This document shows positions 24,787 through 33,135 of a stretch of DNA of 64,000 nt, one piece after another. This stretch comes from Calditrichia bacterium (GTDB taxonomy: Bacteria; Calditrichota; Calditrichia; Calditrichales; J004). Below the pieces are notes generated by a model. It had not been told where the DNA came from, made no database searches, and worked only from the letters and a program-made list of their open reading frames with translations. The position numbers and the translations under genes are program-made. How positions within the stretch are numbered: the stretch's first letter is position 1; each line of letters starts with the position of its first letter. The DNA is taken from positions 62,001-126,000 of the forward strand of contig JACKAO010000002.1 in the NCBI GenBank assembly GCA_020635035.1. Direction: 5' to 3'.

Positions 24787-25545
24787 TCACACACTACCTA
24801 ACCTTTGTTTTAAATCTCCAATTGTTCCCGGGGCAAATCCTTCGTAGCGGTTGTTGGAGTAAACAAAAACTTCAATTTCTTTGGTCATGAATTTCTGAAT
24901 CCAGTCCTGCCACCAATCCAGTTCCTTGGCGCGGTCAATACGGCGGTGGGTAAATCCATCGGGGACCAGCTTGCGGTTTCCAAGAAAACGAATATAGGTG
25001 AAGTCGGCAGTTATCTCGGTCATGCGCGGCATGTAGTAAAGATCATTCAAAACCAGGGCGATATTTTGCGATCTTAGGAAGTCAAAAAAGGAGGGATTGA
25101 TCCAGTTCTGATCTCGCACTTCCACACACAAGCGCAGCGGGTATTTATTGTTTTGGATAAAATCCTTAAGCTGCTCAAAATGCTTTTCGAATTTAAAACT
25201 GTATTCAAACTGCAGAACTACCGGACCAAGTTTCGGACCCAGGATCTGCATCGTCCTGATAAACTCATCCCACACATCCGAAGACTCTAACAGCTTTCGG
25301 TCGTGGGTGATATCTTTTGGTACCTTTGGAGAAAACAGGAAATTTTCCGGAGTTGTCTCACGCCATTTTTCCACTGTTGTCGGGCGTGGTATACCATAAA
25401 AAGTTGAATCAATCTCAACGGTATTAAAACGCCGGGCGTAAAGCGACAGGTATTCCGTTTGTTTTGTTTTTTCAGGATAAAAGGGCCCGACCCAGTCTTT
25501 ATATGACCAACCGGATGTTCCGAAATGTATTTTTGCAGAATTCAT
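24787..25545 (-). CDS. DUF72 (YecE-like) TIM-barrel protein
   Basis: From Met 25545 the protein begins NSAKIHFGTSGWSYKDWVGPFYP, the N-terminal hallmark of DUF72, followed by VEIDSTFYGIPRPTTVEKWRETTPENFLFSPKVPKDITHDR, VVLQFEYSF, LCVEVRDQNWI and VFVYSNNRYEGFAPG. These are the conserved segments of the YecE family, a TIM-barrel group of unknown activity that is sometimes found beside Fe-S and DNA-repair genes. Length (252 aa) is normal. The frame extends to 25611 but the family motif sets the start. No operon partner: the upstream gene is divergent at 25732. Confidence 0.92.
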   Translation of the reverse strand: MNSAKIHFGTSGWSYKDWVGPFYPEKTKQTEYLSLYARRFNTVEIDSTFYGIPRPTTVEKWRETTPENFLFSPKVPKDITHDRKLLESSDVWDEFIRTMQILGPKLGPVVLQFEYSFKFEKHFEQLKDFIQNNKYPLRLCVEVRDQNWINPSFFDFLRSQNIALVLNDLYYMPRMTEITADFTYIRFLGNRKLVPDGFTHRRIDRAKELDWWQDWIQKFMTKEIEVFVYSNNRYEGFAPGTIGDLKQRLGSV

Positions 25546-25731
25546 TGTTAAAACTTTATGTATATGATCATATTCTGTATTTATTTTAGAGTAGCAAAGT
25601 ATATCAGGCAAAAATAAAATTTAACAAAACCTGCTTCGATTTTTCGCGTATTGTAAAATCCCTTCAAGCGGAATGATTTTTCAAAGGTGACAGTTTAAAT
25701 AAGCACTCGGTAAATTAATCGGAAGAATAAA

Positions 25732-26106
25732 ATGCCCTGGCATGTTAAGTATCTTGACGATCTGCAAATAATCTTAGTCAAAAACAGCGGTGTGCTTGAT
25801 TATAACGATTACAAGCAGCAAACCATTGAAGCACGCAAACTCGCCAAGCAGCATAAAACACATGGCACCCTGGTGGACGACCGCGAGCTGATAAACAATG
25901 CATCCGAATTTGATCTGATTGACATGCCCGATCTTTATGATGAGCTTAAGGTTAATCCAAAATCCAGGATAGCAATTTGGGTGAGCAAAGAAAAAAGTAG
26001 CCATAAGCAGTTCTTGTTCTTTGAAGAAATCTGTTCCAAACGCGGCTGGCAGGTTAAACTTTTCGAAGACAGATCCGCAGCGATCAGTTGGCTCAAACAG
26101 GCCTGA
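25732..26106 (+). CDS. Small soluble protein resembling SpoIIAA/STAS-like domains
   Basis: A 124-residue protein with alternating strands and helices (WHVKYLDDLQIILVKNSGVLDYNDYKQQ; THGTLVDDRELIN; IAIWVSKEKSSHKQFLFFEEICSKRGWQVKLFEDRSAAISWL). The pattern, ending with a helix like SxxxAxxWL, is that of the SpoIIAA-like STAS family common in this group of bacteria. No catalytic motif and no membrane segment are seen. Transcribed alone; divergent from the DUF72 gene. Function not assigned. Confidence 0.75.
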   Translation: MPWHVKYLDDLQIILVKNSGVLDYNDYKQQTIEARKLAKQHKTHGTLVDDRELINNASEFDLIDMPDLYDELKVNPKSRIAIWVSKEKSSHKQFLFFEEICSKRGWQVKLFEDRSAAISWLKQA

Positions 26107-26161
26107 ATAGTTTTTAGAGCTTTCCCATTATTCCTTTTCCCGTTAAATTTAACTGAATTAC

Positions 26162-27145
26162 ATGAAAACTAAAATTCTGCTGTCTGCTTTTTTATTTATT
26201 CTTTACGCCTGTAATTCCGGGACAACCTACCAGGGTCCGGTTAACGATCCGCTTGTAAAAACCGACTCCGCAGCTAATCAGATCAGCATACTCACATACA
26301 ACGTAAAAGCCATTGTCGAGAAAGACAGCAGCGCCAGTAACGAGTTGATCCGTTATGTAAATAAACAGCTATTTGATTTTGTCATTTTCCAGGAGCTGTT
26401 CAGCGAAAACAGCCGCACTTACCTTAACTCCAGGATTGACAGCTTATTTTACAAACAGCGCATTCCGCGGATCGATTATGAATCTTTTCCACAAAATATT
26501 TTCCAGGATTCAGGACTGTTCTTTCTATCCCATTATCCGCAAATAAGCCTGGATACTATCGATTTCGGTCCCGAAATATCACAAAGTAATGGTTATGTTT
26601 ATGCCCCTTTAAAAAAAGAGATTTCCATCACGATGGATTTTATCGTCAATAAATCAATTATGGGCTCCCTGCACAGGCTGAAGGATGGCAACCTGGTTTT
26701 CCTTTTTGCCACACATCTGCAGGCGATCGGATCTGAAACACACAAGGAGATCCAGTTGCTGCAGATCCGCAGCTTTATTGAGTACACCATCCGTAAGGCC
26801 ATTCAGAGTGGCATTATATTAAATCCTGAAAACTGTATAGTGCTCTTAAGCGGTGATTTTAACCTGGATGCCTATGAAAATTTAACATACCTGTCACTTC
26901 TGGAAAATTTGGGAAATCCACGTGATCTGCATAAAGAGTTCCACAAGGAAAACAAAGAATACTCGATCATTTTTAAGGGTATTAACATGCAAAAACGCTT
27001 CGACTATATTTTTGCCTATGACAAACTGGGCGTTTACACTTTTAAAAAAGTCAGCGTGCAGTCGATTAATATCACGGATGTGCAGGACAGACAAAACAAC
27101 AGCATTTCAGACCACTTTGCCATGAAAGCCACTTTGCGCTATTAA
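26162..27145 (+). CDS. Endonuclease/exonuclease/phosphatase-family lipoprotein
   Basis: Lipoprotein signal with lipobox LYAC (residues 14-17, MKTKILLSAFLFILYAC). The EEP fold is shown by ISILTYNVKAI (first strand with Asn), FDFVIFQELFSE (metal-binding Glu), FATHLQAIG, VLLSGDFNLDAYE (Asp/Asn pair) and SISDHFAMKATL (Asp-His dyad). All catalytic positions expected of the superfamily are present. Members include sphingomyelinases, inositol phosphatases and nucleases. The motif GDFNLDAYE with a long middle region is most like bacterial sphingomyelinase-type proteins, but specificity is uncertain. It is membrane-tethered and faces the periplasm or outside. Confidence 0.88.
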   Translation: MKTKILLSAFLFILYACNSGTTYQGPVNDPLVKTDSAANQISILTYNVKAIVEKDSSASNELIRYVNKQLFDFVIFQELFSENSRTYLNSRIDSLFYKQRIPRIDYESFPQNIFQDSGLFFLSHYPQISLDTIDFGPEISQSNGYVYAPLKKEISITMDFIVNKSIMGSLHRLKDGNLVFLFATHLQAIGSETHKEIQLLQIRSFIEYTIRKAIQSGIILNPENCIVLLSGDFNLDAYENLTYLSLLENLGNPRDLHKEFHKENKEYSIIFKGINMQKRFDYIFAYDKLGVYTFKKVSVQSINITDVQDRQNNSISDHFAMKATLRY

Positions 27146-27224
27146 GCATTCAAATTGCAGCAGATATAAAATATCACTATCATTGGCTTTATCTATAAAC
27201 ACTCAAACCTATCTGTAGCTTTCT

Positions 27225-28151
27225 ATGCAAAAAACGATTCAGCGCTTTACACAACTGTTCCCATTGTGGGCAGTTATTTTTTCAGTCAGCGCCTTTTTTA
27301 AACCTGCATTTTTCACAGGCCTTAAAGATGCCATAGTCCCTTTGCTGGCAATCATAATGATCGGAATGGGAATGATGCTTTCCGCGGCCGATTTTAAACG
27401 CGTTTTCAGGCAGCCCAGAGCCATCAGCCTGGGGATATTTCTACAGTTTGCCCTTATGCCTTTGGCGGCGGTTATCATATCAAAAATATTAGGTCTCCCT
27501 GTCGAATTAACCACAGGGATGGTTCTGCTTGGTGCCTGTCCCGGGGGAACTGCTTCCAATGTTATCACCTATCTGGCCGGCGGCAATTTAGCCCTTTCCA
27601 TAACGATGACTTCGTTCTCAACTCTCCTGGCTGTTATCGCAACCCCAACCCTGACCTGGCTGTACGTCGGGCAGTCTGTGCCGGTGCCGATTGCCGATAT
27701 GCTTTTGAGCATCCTGAAAATCATCATTATTCCGGTTACAGCAGGATTGGCTATTAATACATTTTTTGCGGCAAAACTCCGGCCCGTTAAAAATGTTTTT
27801 CCTTTAATCTCGGTGATAGCGATCGTAGTGATCATTGCTATTGTTGTAGCCCTGAACCAGCAAAAGATTCAAACAATGGGATTCATTGTAATAACCGCCG
27901 TGATTTTGCATAATATGAGCGGACTGATAGGTGGCTACTGGATTCCCAAGGCTTTAAAGATGGATGAAAAGACCTGCCGGACCATTGCCATTGAAGTGGC
28001 CATGCAGAACTCCGGGCTGAGTGTGGCCCTGGCGGTTAAATATTTTTCAGCACTGGCAGCTTTACCCGGCGCCCTGTTCAGTATCTGGCATAATCTTTCC
28101 GGCTCGCTGCTGGCAGGTTACTGGTCCACTAAAAATCACGCCGGGAGATAA
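27225..28151 (+). CDS. Bile acid:sodium symporter-family (BASS) transporter
   Basis: About nine to ten membrane segments with the BASS signatures: PLLAIIMIGMGMMLSAADFKRVFRQPRA, LQFALMPLAAVIISK, VLLGACPGGTASNVITYLAGGNLALSITMTSFSTLLA (the crossover and sodium-site motif), and late in the protein IEVAMQNSGLSVALAVKYF with ALPGALFSIWHNLSGSLLA. Length 308 aa is typical. Bacterial members carry sodium-coupled organic anions such as pantoate, keto acids or bile-acid-like compounds; the substrate cannot be told here. It is followed after 9 bp by a small unrecognised gene that is probably co-transcribed. Confidence 0.93.
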   Translation: MQKTIQRFTQLFPLWAVIFSVSAFFKPAFFTGLKDAIVPLLAIIMIGMGMMLSAADFKRVFRQPRAISLGIFLQFALMPLAAVIISKILGLPVELTTGMVLLGACPGGTASNVITYLAGGNLALSITMTSFSTLLAVIATPTLTWLYVGQSVPVPIADMLLSILKIIIIPVTAGLAINTFFAAKLRPVKNVFPLISVIAIVVIIAIVVALNQQKIQTMGFIVITAVILHNMSGLIGGYWIPKALKMDEKTCRTIAIEVAMQNSGLSVALAVKYFSALAALPGALFSIWHNLSGSLLAGYWSTKNHAGR

Positions 28152-28160
28152 GCTTGCGAC

Positions 28161-28604
28161 ATGACAGATTATTCTATGTATCCTGTGGTTGAAAACCTGG
28201 TAAACGCAGTCAAAAAATATAACATCCGTTTTTCTGTCGAGCCTGAATCCAAAACGCTGAGCAAAATATTTTACCGGCGTATAACCATGATCTGCAGCGG
28301 GCAAAATTTCAGCCTGGCGGTTAATGATGAATTTGAAGACGCGGAACGGGGAAACCCGGTGGTCTTGCTGCATCTCGTCCTGCAGGAATGCGAGATGTAT
28401 GAAGAAGCCGAAGATTACCTGGTCTGGTGCCGGGATGCCGGTCTTGATGCAGCAGATATAACTGCCCGTTCTATTTATTTTGAACTGCGCGAAACAGTCC
28501 CGCAAATCAGGGAAATCCTTGGTGATCTCAAAGCTGTCTCCGGTTATGACATTGAGTTTAACACGGCTGTGGCGCAAGCGCTAAGGTCGGCAACCATTTT
28601 ATGA
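28161..28604 (+). CDS. Unrecognised 147-residue soluble protein
   Basis: I do not recognise the family. The protein is acidic, without signal peptide or membrane segment, and mainly helical in its second half (VVLLHLVLQECEMYEEAEDYLVWCRDAGL; YFELRETVPQIREILGD). The 9-bp gap after the symporter gene and the codon usage, which resembles that of its neighbours, support it as real and co-transcribed. A partial role tied to the transporter is possible but unsupported. The opposite-strand open frame at 28062-28577 is a shadow. Confidence 0.7.
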   Translation: MTDYSMYPVVENLVNAVKKYNIRFSVEPESKTLSKIFYRRITMICSGQNFSLAVNDEFEDAERGNPVVLLHLVLQECEMYEEAEDYLVWCRDAGLDAADITARSIYFELRETVPQIREILGDLKAVSGYDIEFNTAVAQALRSATIL

Positions 28605-28794
28605 ACTCACAAAGCATACTCTGCAATCCATTCTATTTTAAAAAATTTTAAAGGCGTTATTTGGGCTTTTCTCAAACAGTTTAAAAGTTTTTAAAATTTC
28701 CAGGAATACTTTATCCAGCCGATTGTGGGAAAAAGGTTGAAAAAAACGTTTCAGAAATATAAGTTCCAAAATTTCATAATAACAAGGAGTTAAA

Positions 28795-29862
28795 ATGAGA
28801 CATCTGAACAAGTTTATTTGTGCTTCGATCTTCTTTCTAATTATTACTTCAAATTTGTTTTCCCAAACTTACTGGCATGAAATGGAGTTCAGCAAACTTA
28901 TCGAATTGACACTTGATGAAGTAAAAGAATCGGAATATGTAGCGGTTCAGAGCGGCAGCGGTTACATCTACGCTATTGGAGATGATGTTAAAAGAATATT
29001 CTCAGATAATAATAAAGGGGCATGGAGTTTTACGCTAACTAATATAAATTCAGAATTTTTTGGCGGCGAGGTTACAACTTATTATGCTCCAACTGTCATT
29101 ACCAATTATGGTAATTATTTCCAGATTGTTTTTGCCACTATCCCATTAAATGAATTGCTTTATGATAAAGTTGTTAAGGGAATGCAGGAAGAAATAAATG
29201 AATATAAAAATGGCTTTCCGGAAGCAAAGATTGAATTTGGAAAATACGATGAAAGGTTTACTGTAACAGTCAATTACTATTATAAAAATGAAGATTCAGG
29301 TGAGTTAAATGGATTGATAAAATCCATGTTACTTACTTATGCCAGGGGAATCCATGCCAAAGCCTGTAAGCTTAAAGGAGAATTAGTTGATGATTTATGG
29401 GATGAAATTGCAAATACGCATTTTAAATACCTGAGCAAAGATTATTTGTTTTTATTGGATCCCAGTTATAAAAGTGTTGAAGAAAAATATGATAAAATTA
29501 AAGAAGGATACTTTGATTTTCAGACGGCAGAAAAATATAATTATTTTATTTATAATTATGGTGACAGCATTGTTTTTGTAATGTATGAAACTATTGATGA
29601 TGATGCCGATAGCGACCAGGCCGATTTAATCTTAAATAAAATGAAAAAAGTCGGAGCAGAAGAATTTGATGATTTATATATAGATTGGTGGCCCGGGGAG
29701 GAACGGAAAAAAATATACTTTATTCTAACCTATGTATTTTCTGACGAATCTTTTACCTATAACGGTTTTTATGAACGTTTACTTTATTTAGTGGATGACT
29801 ATTTCCCTTCTGCCTGGGATGAGCTTGATAAAATTCAGGATGATGTTTTGGACAGGTGGTAA
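28795..29862 (+). CDS. Unrecognised secreted protein, AT-rich gene
   Basis: Signal peptide at residues 1-23 (FICASIFFLIITSNLFSQ). The mature part is acidic and rich in Asp, Glu, Tyr and Lys (YVAVQSGSGYIYAIGDDVKRIF; YEAFGQ-like motifs are absent), with no recognised domain; two similar halves may exist (YKNEDSGELNGLIKSML against YETIDDDADSDQADLILNKM). Its base composition is visibly more AT-rich than flanking genes, which could mean later acquisition. AAGGAG is spaced 6 bp before the ATG. It stands alone: 190 bp of AT-rich DNA without visible genes precede it and 170 bp follow. The function is unknown. Confidence 0.75.
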   Translation: MRHLNKFICASIFFLIITSNLFSQTYWHEMEFSKLIELTLDEVKESEYVAVQSGSGYIYAIGDDVKRIFSDNNKGAWSFTLTNINSEFFGGEVTTYYAPTVITNYGNYFQIVFATIPLNELLYDKVVKGMQEEINEYKNGFPEAKIEFGKYDERFTVTVNYYYKNEDSGELNGLIKSMLLTYARGIHAKACKLKGELVDDLWDEIANTHFKYLSKDYLFLLDPSYKSVEEKYDKIKEGYFDFQTAEKYNYFIYNYGDSIVFVMYETIDDDADSDQADLILNKMKKVGAEEFDDLYIDWWPGEERKKIYFILTYVFSDESFTYNGFYERLLYLVDDYFPSAWDELDKIQDDVLDRW

Positions 29863-30032
29863 TTATAATAATAGATAATTCGCCCTTTTTTTGAATACCA
29901 AGTCTGGTACTTTTGGACGGGAAAAGTAAAATTGAATGTTTTTCCCATATTAACCTTTGCCGTGACGTTTGCAATGTATCTCCCGGTCCATTAAATACTT
30001 GTTGTAAGAATCTTTAAACTCCAGGCAAACGG

Positions 30033-31244
30033 ATGATGCGAATCAATCATTTTATGAACTCACGACGCACTGTTATCATTCTTGCCTATATCGCCTTTAT
30101 TGCACTCGGGATGCCCGATGGACTTTTGGGTGTAGCCTGGCCATCCATTCGTACAGATTTTTTGCTGCCCCTGGATGCCGCAGGTATGTTACTTACCGCC
30201 ATGGTAGCCGGTTATCTTGTCTCGAGCTTTTCCAGCGGCCCCTTGATAAGCCGGCTGGGAGTCGGTGTCATTTTAGCATTTAGCTGCGCTTTAACCGGGA
30301 TTGCCCTGGTTGGTTATACTTTTGTACCCGCCTGGTGGATGGTTATTCTGCTTGGCTTTGCCGCCGGTTTGGGAGCGGGAGCGATCGATTCCGGGCTGAA
30401 CACCTATGCTGCAACCCATTTTAAAGAAGGATTGATGCAGTGGCTGCATGCCAGTTATGGCATCGGTATTACAAGCGGTCCGTTGATAATGACCTTTACC
30501 CTGACTTCCTTAGGCTCCTGGCGGATGGGTTACATTATCGTCGGCGGATTCCAGGTGGTGCTTGCCCTGACTTTTGCGCTGATGCTTCCTGTATGGAACC
30601 AAAAACGATCCGATCAGACAAACAATGAAAACACAGCTTTAACAGACTACAAAACACCGATTACTGAAACACTAAAACAACCCGGGGTGTGGTTGAGTAT
30701 CCTGTTATTTTTTATATATGCCGGGTGCGAGTTTTCGCTGGGAACCTGGGTTTACAGCTTCCTGGTTGAAGCACGAAGTATAGATGCCGGAATTGCAGGC
30801 CTGCTTGTTGGCAGTTATTGGGCAACTTTTACAATCGGGCGCATTGTTGCCGGTATTTTTGCCAAACGTTTTAACGTAAACGATATGGTGCTTTATGGTT
30901 TGATATGTGCCATTCTTTGTTCGCTGCTGCTATGGTTAAATCCGGGGACATTCCTAAGCCTGGGCTCGGTAACACTGATCGGCTTTGCCATTGCCCCGAT
31001 ATTCCCAGCGTTTATGTCCCGGACCAGCGTGCGCGTGGGATTGCGCTTTTCCGCCAACACCATTGGTATGCAAATGGCTGCTGCCAGTTTAGGTGTTGCT
31101 ATTATTCCCGGACTGATTGGTGTTCTTGCCAGGCGTACCACTTTGGAAATTATCCCGCTTTGTATCTTGATACTCTTTTTAGTCTTAATAGGATTGCATC
31201 TGTATTCACTGAGACTAAACCAAAACTTTAAGCTGGAAAATTAA
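30033..31244 (+). CDS. Major facilitator superfamily transporter
   Basis: Twelve membrane segments are visible. Characteristic parts are LGMPDGLLGVAWPSIRTDFLLPLDAAGMLLTAMVAGYLVSSFSSGPLISRLGVG (first helices and the loop 2-3 region), GLGAGAIDSGLNTYAATHF, LMQWLHASYGIGITSGPL, and a second half starting WLSILLFFIYAGCEFSLGTWVYSFL. The GxxDGLLGVAWP and NxYAAxHF signatures fit the FucP/BSC6-like sugar-transporter branch of MFS. Start candidates are 30033, 30036 and 30054. No regulatory gene is adjacent. The substrate is unknown; a sugar is plausible. Confidence 0.9.
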   Translation: MMRINHFMNSRRTVIILAYIAFIALGMPDGLLGVAWPSIRTDFLLPLDAAGMLLTAMVAGYLVSSFSSGPLISRLGVGVILAFSCALTGIALVGYTFVPAWWMVILLGFAAGLGAGAIDSGLNTYAATHFKEGLMQWLHASYGIGITSGPLIMTFTLTSLGSWRMGYIIVGGFQVVLALTFALMLPVWNQKRSDQTNNENTALTDYKTPITETLKQPGVWLSILLFFIYAGCEFSLGTWVYSFLVEARSIDAGIAGLLVGSYWATFTIGRIVAGIFAKRFNVNDMVLYGLICAILCSLLLWLNPGTFLSLGSVTLIGFAIAPIFPAFMSRTSVRVGLRFSANTIGMQMAAASLGVAIIPGLIGVLARRTTLEIIPLCILILFLVLIGLHLYSLRLNQNFKLEN

Positions 31245-31370
31245 ATTACCAACGGTTGTATTATGCCTGTTTTAATAAGATTGATTTACTATATTTTGCA
31301 GTAGTTATGTGATATGATGTATTAAATAAAATAATTTAAATTATCCAATATTAAAATTTTAAATGTGCTC

Positions 31371-31412
31371 TAATCGAGTAGACGGCTCCGGCTGAGAATC
31401 AACCGGGGTGCG
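31371..31412 (+). repeat. 42-bp direct repeat, left copy
   Basis: Identical over all 42 bases to 32109-32150. It begins TAATCGAGTAGACGG and ends CCGGGGTGCG. Inside, CTCCGG and CCGGGG can pair around an 11-nt loop. The two copies enclose the toxin-antitoxin pair in a 738-bp unit. The surrounding sequence outside the 42 bases is different at each copy. Confidence 0.92.
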
Positions 31413-31525
31413 TGAATTTGATGAGTGAAAGTTTTATAAGCTGTAAATCACCTTAACACATGACGTTATCATCGCCTGGAAAAATAGTAATTGCAAATTC
31501 TGGTATATTTTAATAATATACATCT

Positions 31526-31837
31526 ATGAATAAGATTTTAGACAATTGTATAGGATTTCATTGGGATGAGGGAAATTCAAAAAAGAACTGGATAAAGCAC
31601 CAAGTCTCACAAAACGAATGTGAACAAGTTTTCTTTAATGTCCCATTACTAGTACGGAATGATGCAGCACATTCAATTGAAGAGAGAAGATGGTTTTTAC
31701 TAGGTCAGACGGATTCATCAAGATTTCTTTTTGTGGTGTTTACAATAAGGAAAAATCTTATTCGAGTCATCTCCGCGAGAGATATGAATAAAAAAGAGAA
31801 GGAAGTGTATTATGAGCAAATTAAAAAATATTCCTGA
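31526..31837 (+). CDS. brnT: BrnT-family toxin (type II toxin-antitoxin, ribonuclease-like)
   Basis: The 103-residue protein matches BrnT along its length: an N-terminal FHWDEGNSKKNWIKHQVS block (family: FEWDxxKxxxNxxKHGVS), CEQVFFNVPLLV, ERRWFLLGQTDSSRFLFVVFTIR and IRVISARDMNKKEKEVYYEQ. BrnT toxins are RelE-fold ribonucleases that block translation. The stop codon overlaps the antitoxin gene by 26 bp, a usual arrangement for toxin-first pairs. The gene is more AT-rich than the chromosomal background and lies between the 42-bp direct repeats, suggesting that the module was acquired as a unit. Confidence 0.92.
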   Translation: MNKILDNCIGFHWDEGNSKKNWIKHQVSQNECEQVFFNVPLLVRNDAAHSIEERRWFLLGQTDSSRFLFVVFTIRKNLIRVISARDMNKKEKEVYYEQIKKYS

Positions 31838-32090
31838 ATTTCAAACCGATGATCAAGAGCGAGAATTTTGGTCAGATGAAGATTCCACTGATTACATTGA
31901 TTGGCGAAAATCAAAGCCTATGTTTTTTTCAAAATTGAAACCATCTACAAAAACGATATCTTTAAGGCTACCAGAATTTTTGTTAGAAGAACTACGGATG
32001 TTGGCGAACAAGAGAGATATTCCTTATCAATCTCTAATTAAAATGTTCTTAAAAGACAAAATCGATCAGGAATTAAAAAAGGCAATTTAA
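31812..32090 (+). CDS. brnA: CopG/BrnA-type antitoxin
   Basis: The 92-residue protein starts with a flexible toxin-binding part (PEFQTDDQEREFWSDEDSTDYIDW) and ends with a ribbon-helix-helix DNA-binding domain (KTISLRLPEFLLEELRMLANKRDIPYQSLIKMFLKDKI). This is the standard CopG-antitoxin layout that pairs with BrnT; such antitoxins repress their own operon. It overlaps the toxin gene by 26 bp, so translation is probably coupled. The stop codon is 18 bp before the right 42-bp repeat. Gene symbol by partner, since the RHH domain is CopG-like. Confidence 0.88.
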   Translation: MSKLKNIPEFQTDDQEREFWSDEDSTDYIDWRKSKPMFFSKLKPSTKTISLRLPEFLLEELRMLANKRDIPYQSLIKMFLKDKIDQELKKAI

Positions 32091-32108
32091 GCAAATCTGG
32101 TGCGCCGT

Positions 32109-32150
32109 TAATCGAGTAGACGGCTCCGGCTGAGAATCAACCGGGGTGCG
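32109..32150 (+). repeat. 42-bp direct repeat, right copy
   Basis: Perfect copy of 31371-31412. It is followed by CCTCCGCAAGGTCGG and further sequence that is absent after the left copy. The right flank includes GTTGAAT (near 32202), which resembles an integron R' box, but a matching R'' and a second such site at the left copy are missing, so I do not call an attC site. Confidence 0.92.
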
Positions 32151-32265
32151 CCTCCGCAAGGTCGGACAAATCTCATACCACCGTTTTGATTTTGTCGCGC
32201 TGGTTGAATTTTTACATCTAAGTAACACTTTGATAGCAATATTTAGAGATATAAAAGGTAGTCAA

Positions 32266-32796
32266 ATGTTAGTTAAAGCATTTACACCCTTTCCGCTGCT
32301 TAGGACAGAAAGATTAACACTTCGTCAATTAATGCAAACTGATGTTAATGCCATTTTTGCATTGCGTTCAGATAGTGAAATAAATAAATACCTGGAAAGG
32401 CAACCCAGCAGAACACTGGAAGATGCCGAAAACTTTATAAATATGATAACCGTTAAAATCACAAAAAATGAATCTGTTTACTGGGCCATCGTATTGAATG
32501 ATAATGAAACATTTTTAGGAACAGTTTGCCTTTTTAATTTTTCAGAAAAACAGGAGAAATGTGAAATCGGGTATGAACTATTGGGCAACTTCCAGGGAAA
32601 AGGATTCATGAATGAAGCTGCAGACAAGGTAATTAATTATGCTTTTCAAACGATTAAAATTCAAACCATTGAAGCATACAGTCATAAGAACAATCAACGT
32701 TCTGTTAATCTGTTAATAAAACTTGGGTTCAAAGAACTGCCGGAATACGATAAAACGAATCCCGATTTCATTACTTATTCACTTACAAAAAAATAG
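32266..32796 (+). CDS. GNAT acetyltransferase (RimJ/RimL-like)
   Basis: The open frame runs back to a GTG inside the 42-bp repeat, but the family starts at Met 32266 (AAAGGTAG upstream as ribosome site), giving 176 residues. FPLLRTERLTLRQLMQTDVNAIFAL is the usual RimJ/RimL opening; CEIGYELLGNFQGKGFMNEAADKVINYAF holds the acetyl-CoA-binding Q/RxxGxG/A motif (Q-G-K-G-F) and VNLLIKLGFKEL closes the fold. The substrate may be a protein N-terminus or small amine. It follows the repeat-bounded toxin-antitoxin unit on the same strand, a combination often seen in mobile gene cassettes. Confidence 0.9.
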   Translation: MLVKAFTPFPLLRTERLTLRQLMQTDVNAIFALRSDSEINKYLERQPSRTLEDAENFINMITVKITKNESVYWAIVLNDNETFLGTVCLFNFSEKQEKCEIGYELLGNFQGKGFMNEAADKVINYAFQTIKIQTIEAYSHKNNQRSVNLLIKLGFKELPEYDKTNPDFITYSLTKK

Positions 32797-33135
32797 TATG
32801 GCGCGTTCACATGCCAGTCATATAAGAATGAAAAATCTTTATCTTAATTTATAATATTTTCGGTCTTTTTTGAGTAACTGCACTCTCAATTGCATAAAAT
32901 AAAATCAAGATCCCTTGCCTTTTCTTTACATTCCATGCCATCTTTTTCGCAAATAGTCAAACCAATGAATTAATATTATCAATACAATTAGTATATATAT
33001 GCAGTGTTTTTAATTACACGATAAAATATTATTTTGGCGCGATTGGATATAATCTCGGCGTGATATAATAGCATCAAAGGCCTGTGATTGGTTTATACTG
33101 CGGTTAATAAATTTTACTTAACAGGAGCAAGGAAA
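32797..33135. other. AT-rich intergenic stretch, no gene seen
   Basis: About 340 bp between the acetyltransferase and the SDR gene. It is AT-rich and holds no convincing open frame, hairpin terminator or RNA gene. Two short GGCGCG patches (near 32801 and 33036) stand out in the AT-rich background. It probably contains the right junction of the accessory island and the promoter for the SDR/AKR pair; neither can be placed exactly. Confidence 0.5.

Noticed and set aside
28062..28577. 171-codon minus-strand frame
   Set aside because: It overlaps the symporter end and the following small gene; no domain and poor start context.
31371..32210. 42-bp repeats considered as integron attC sites
   Set aside because: One GTTGAAT R'-like box is present near 32202 but no matching R'' (RYYYAAC) at the right distance, no such box near the left copy and no integron integrase in the window.
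32146..32265. N-terminal 40 codons of the acetyltransferase frame starting at GTG inside the repeat
   Set aside because: The family begins at Met 32266, where a ribosome site is also present; the upstream part belongs to the repeat and its flank.
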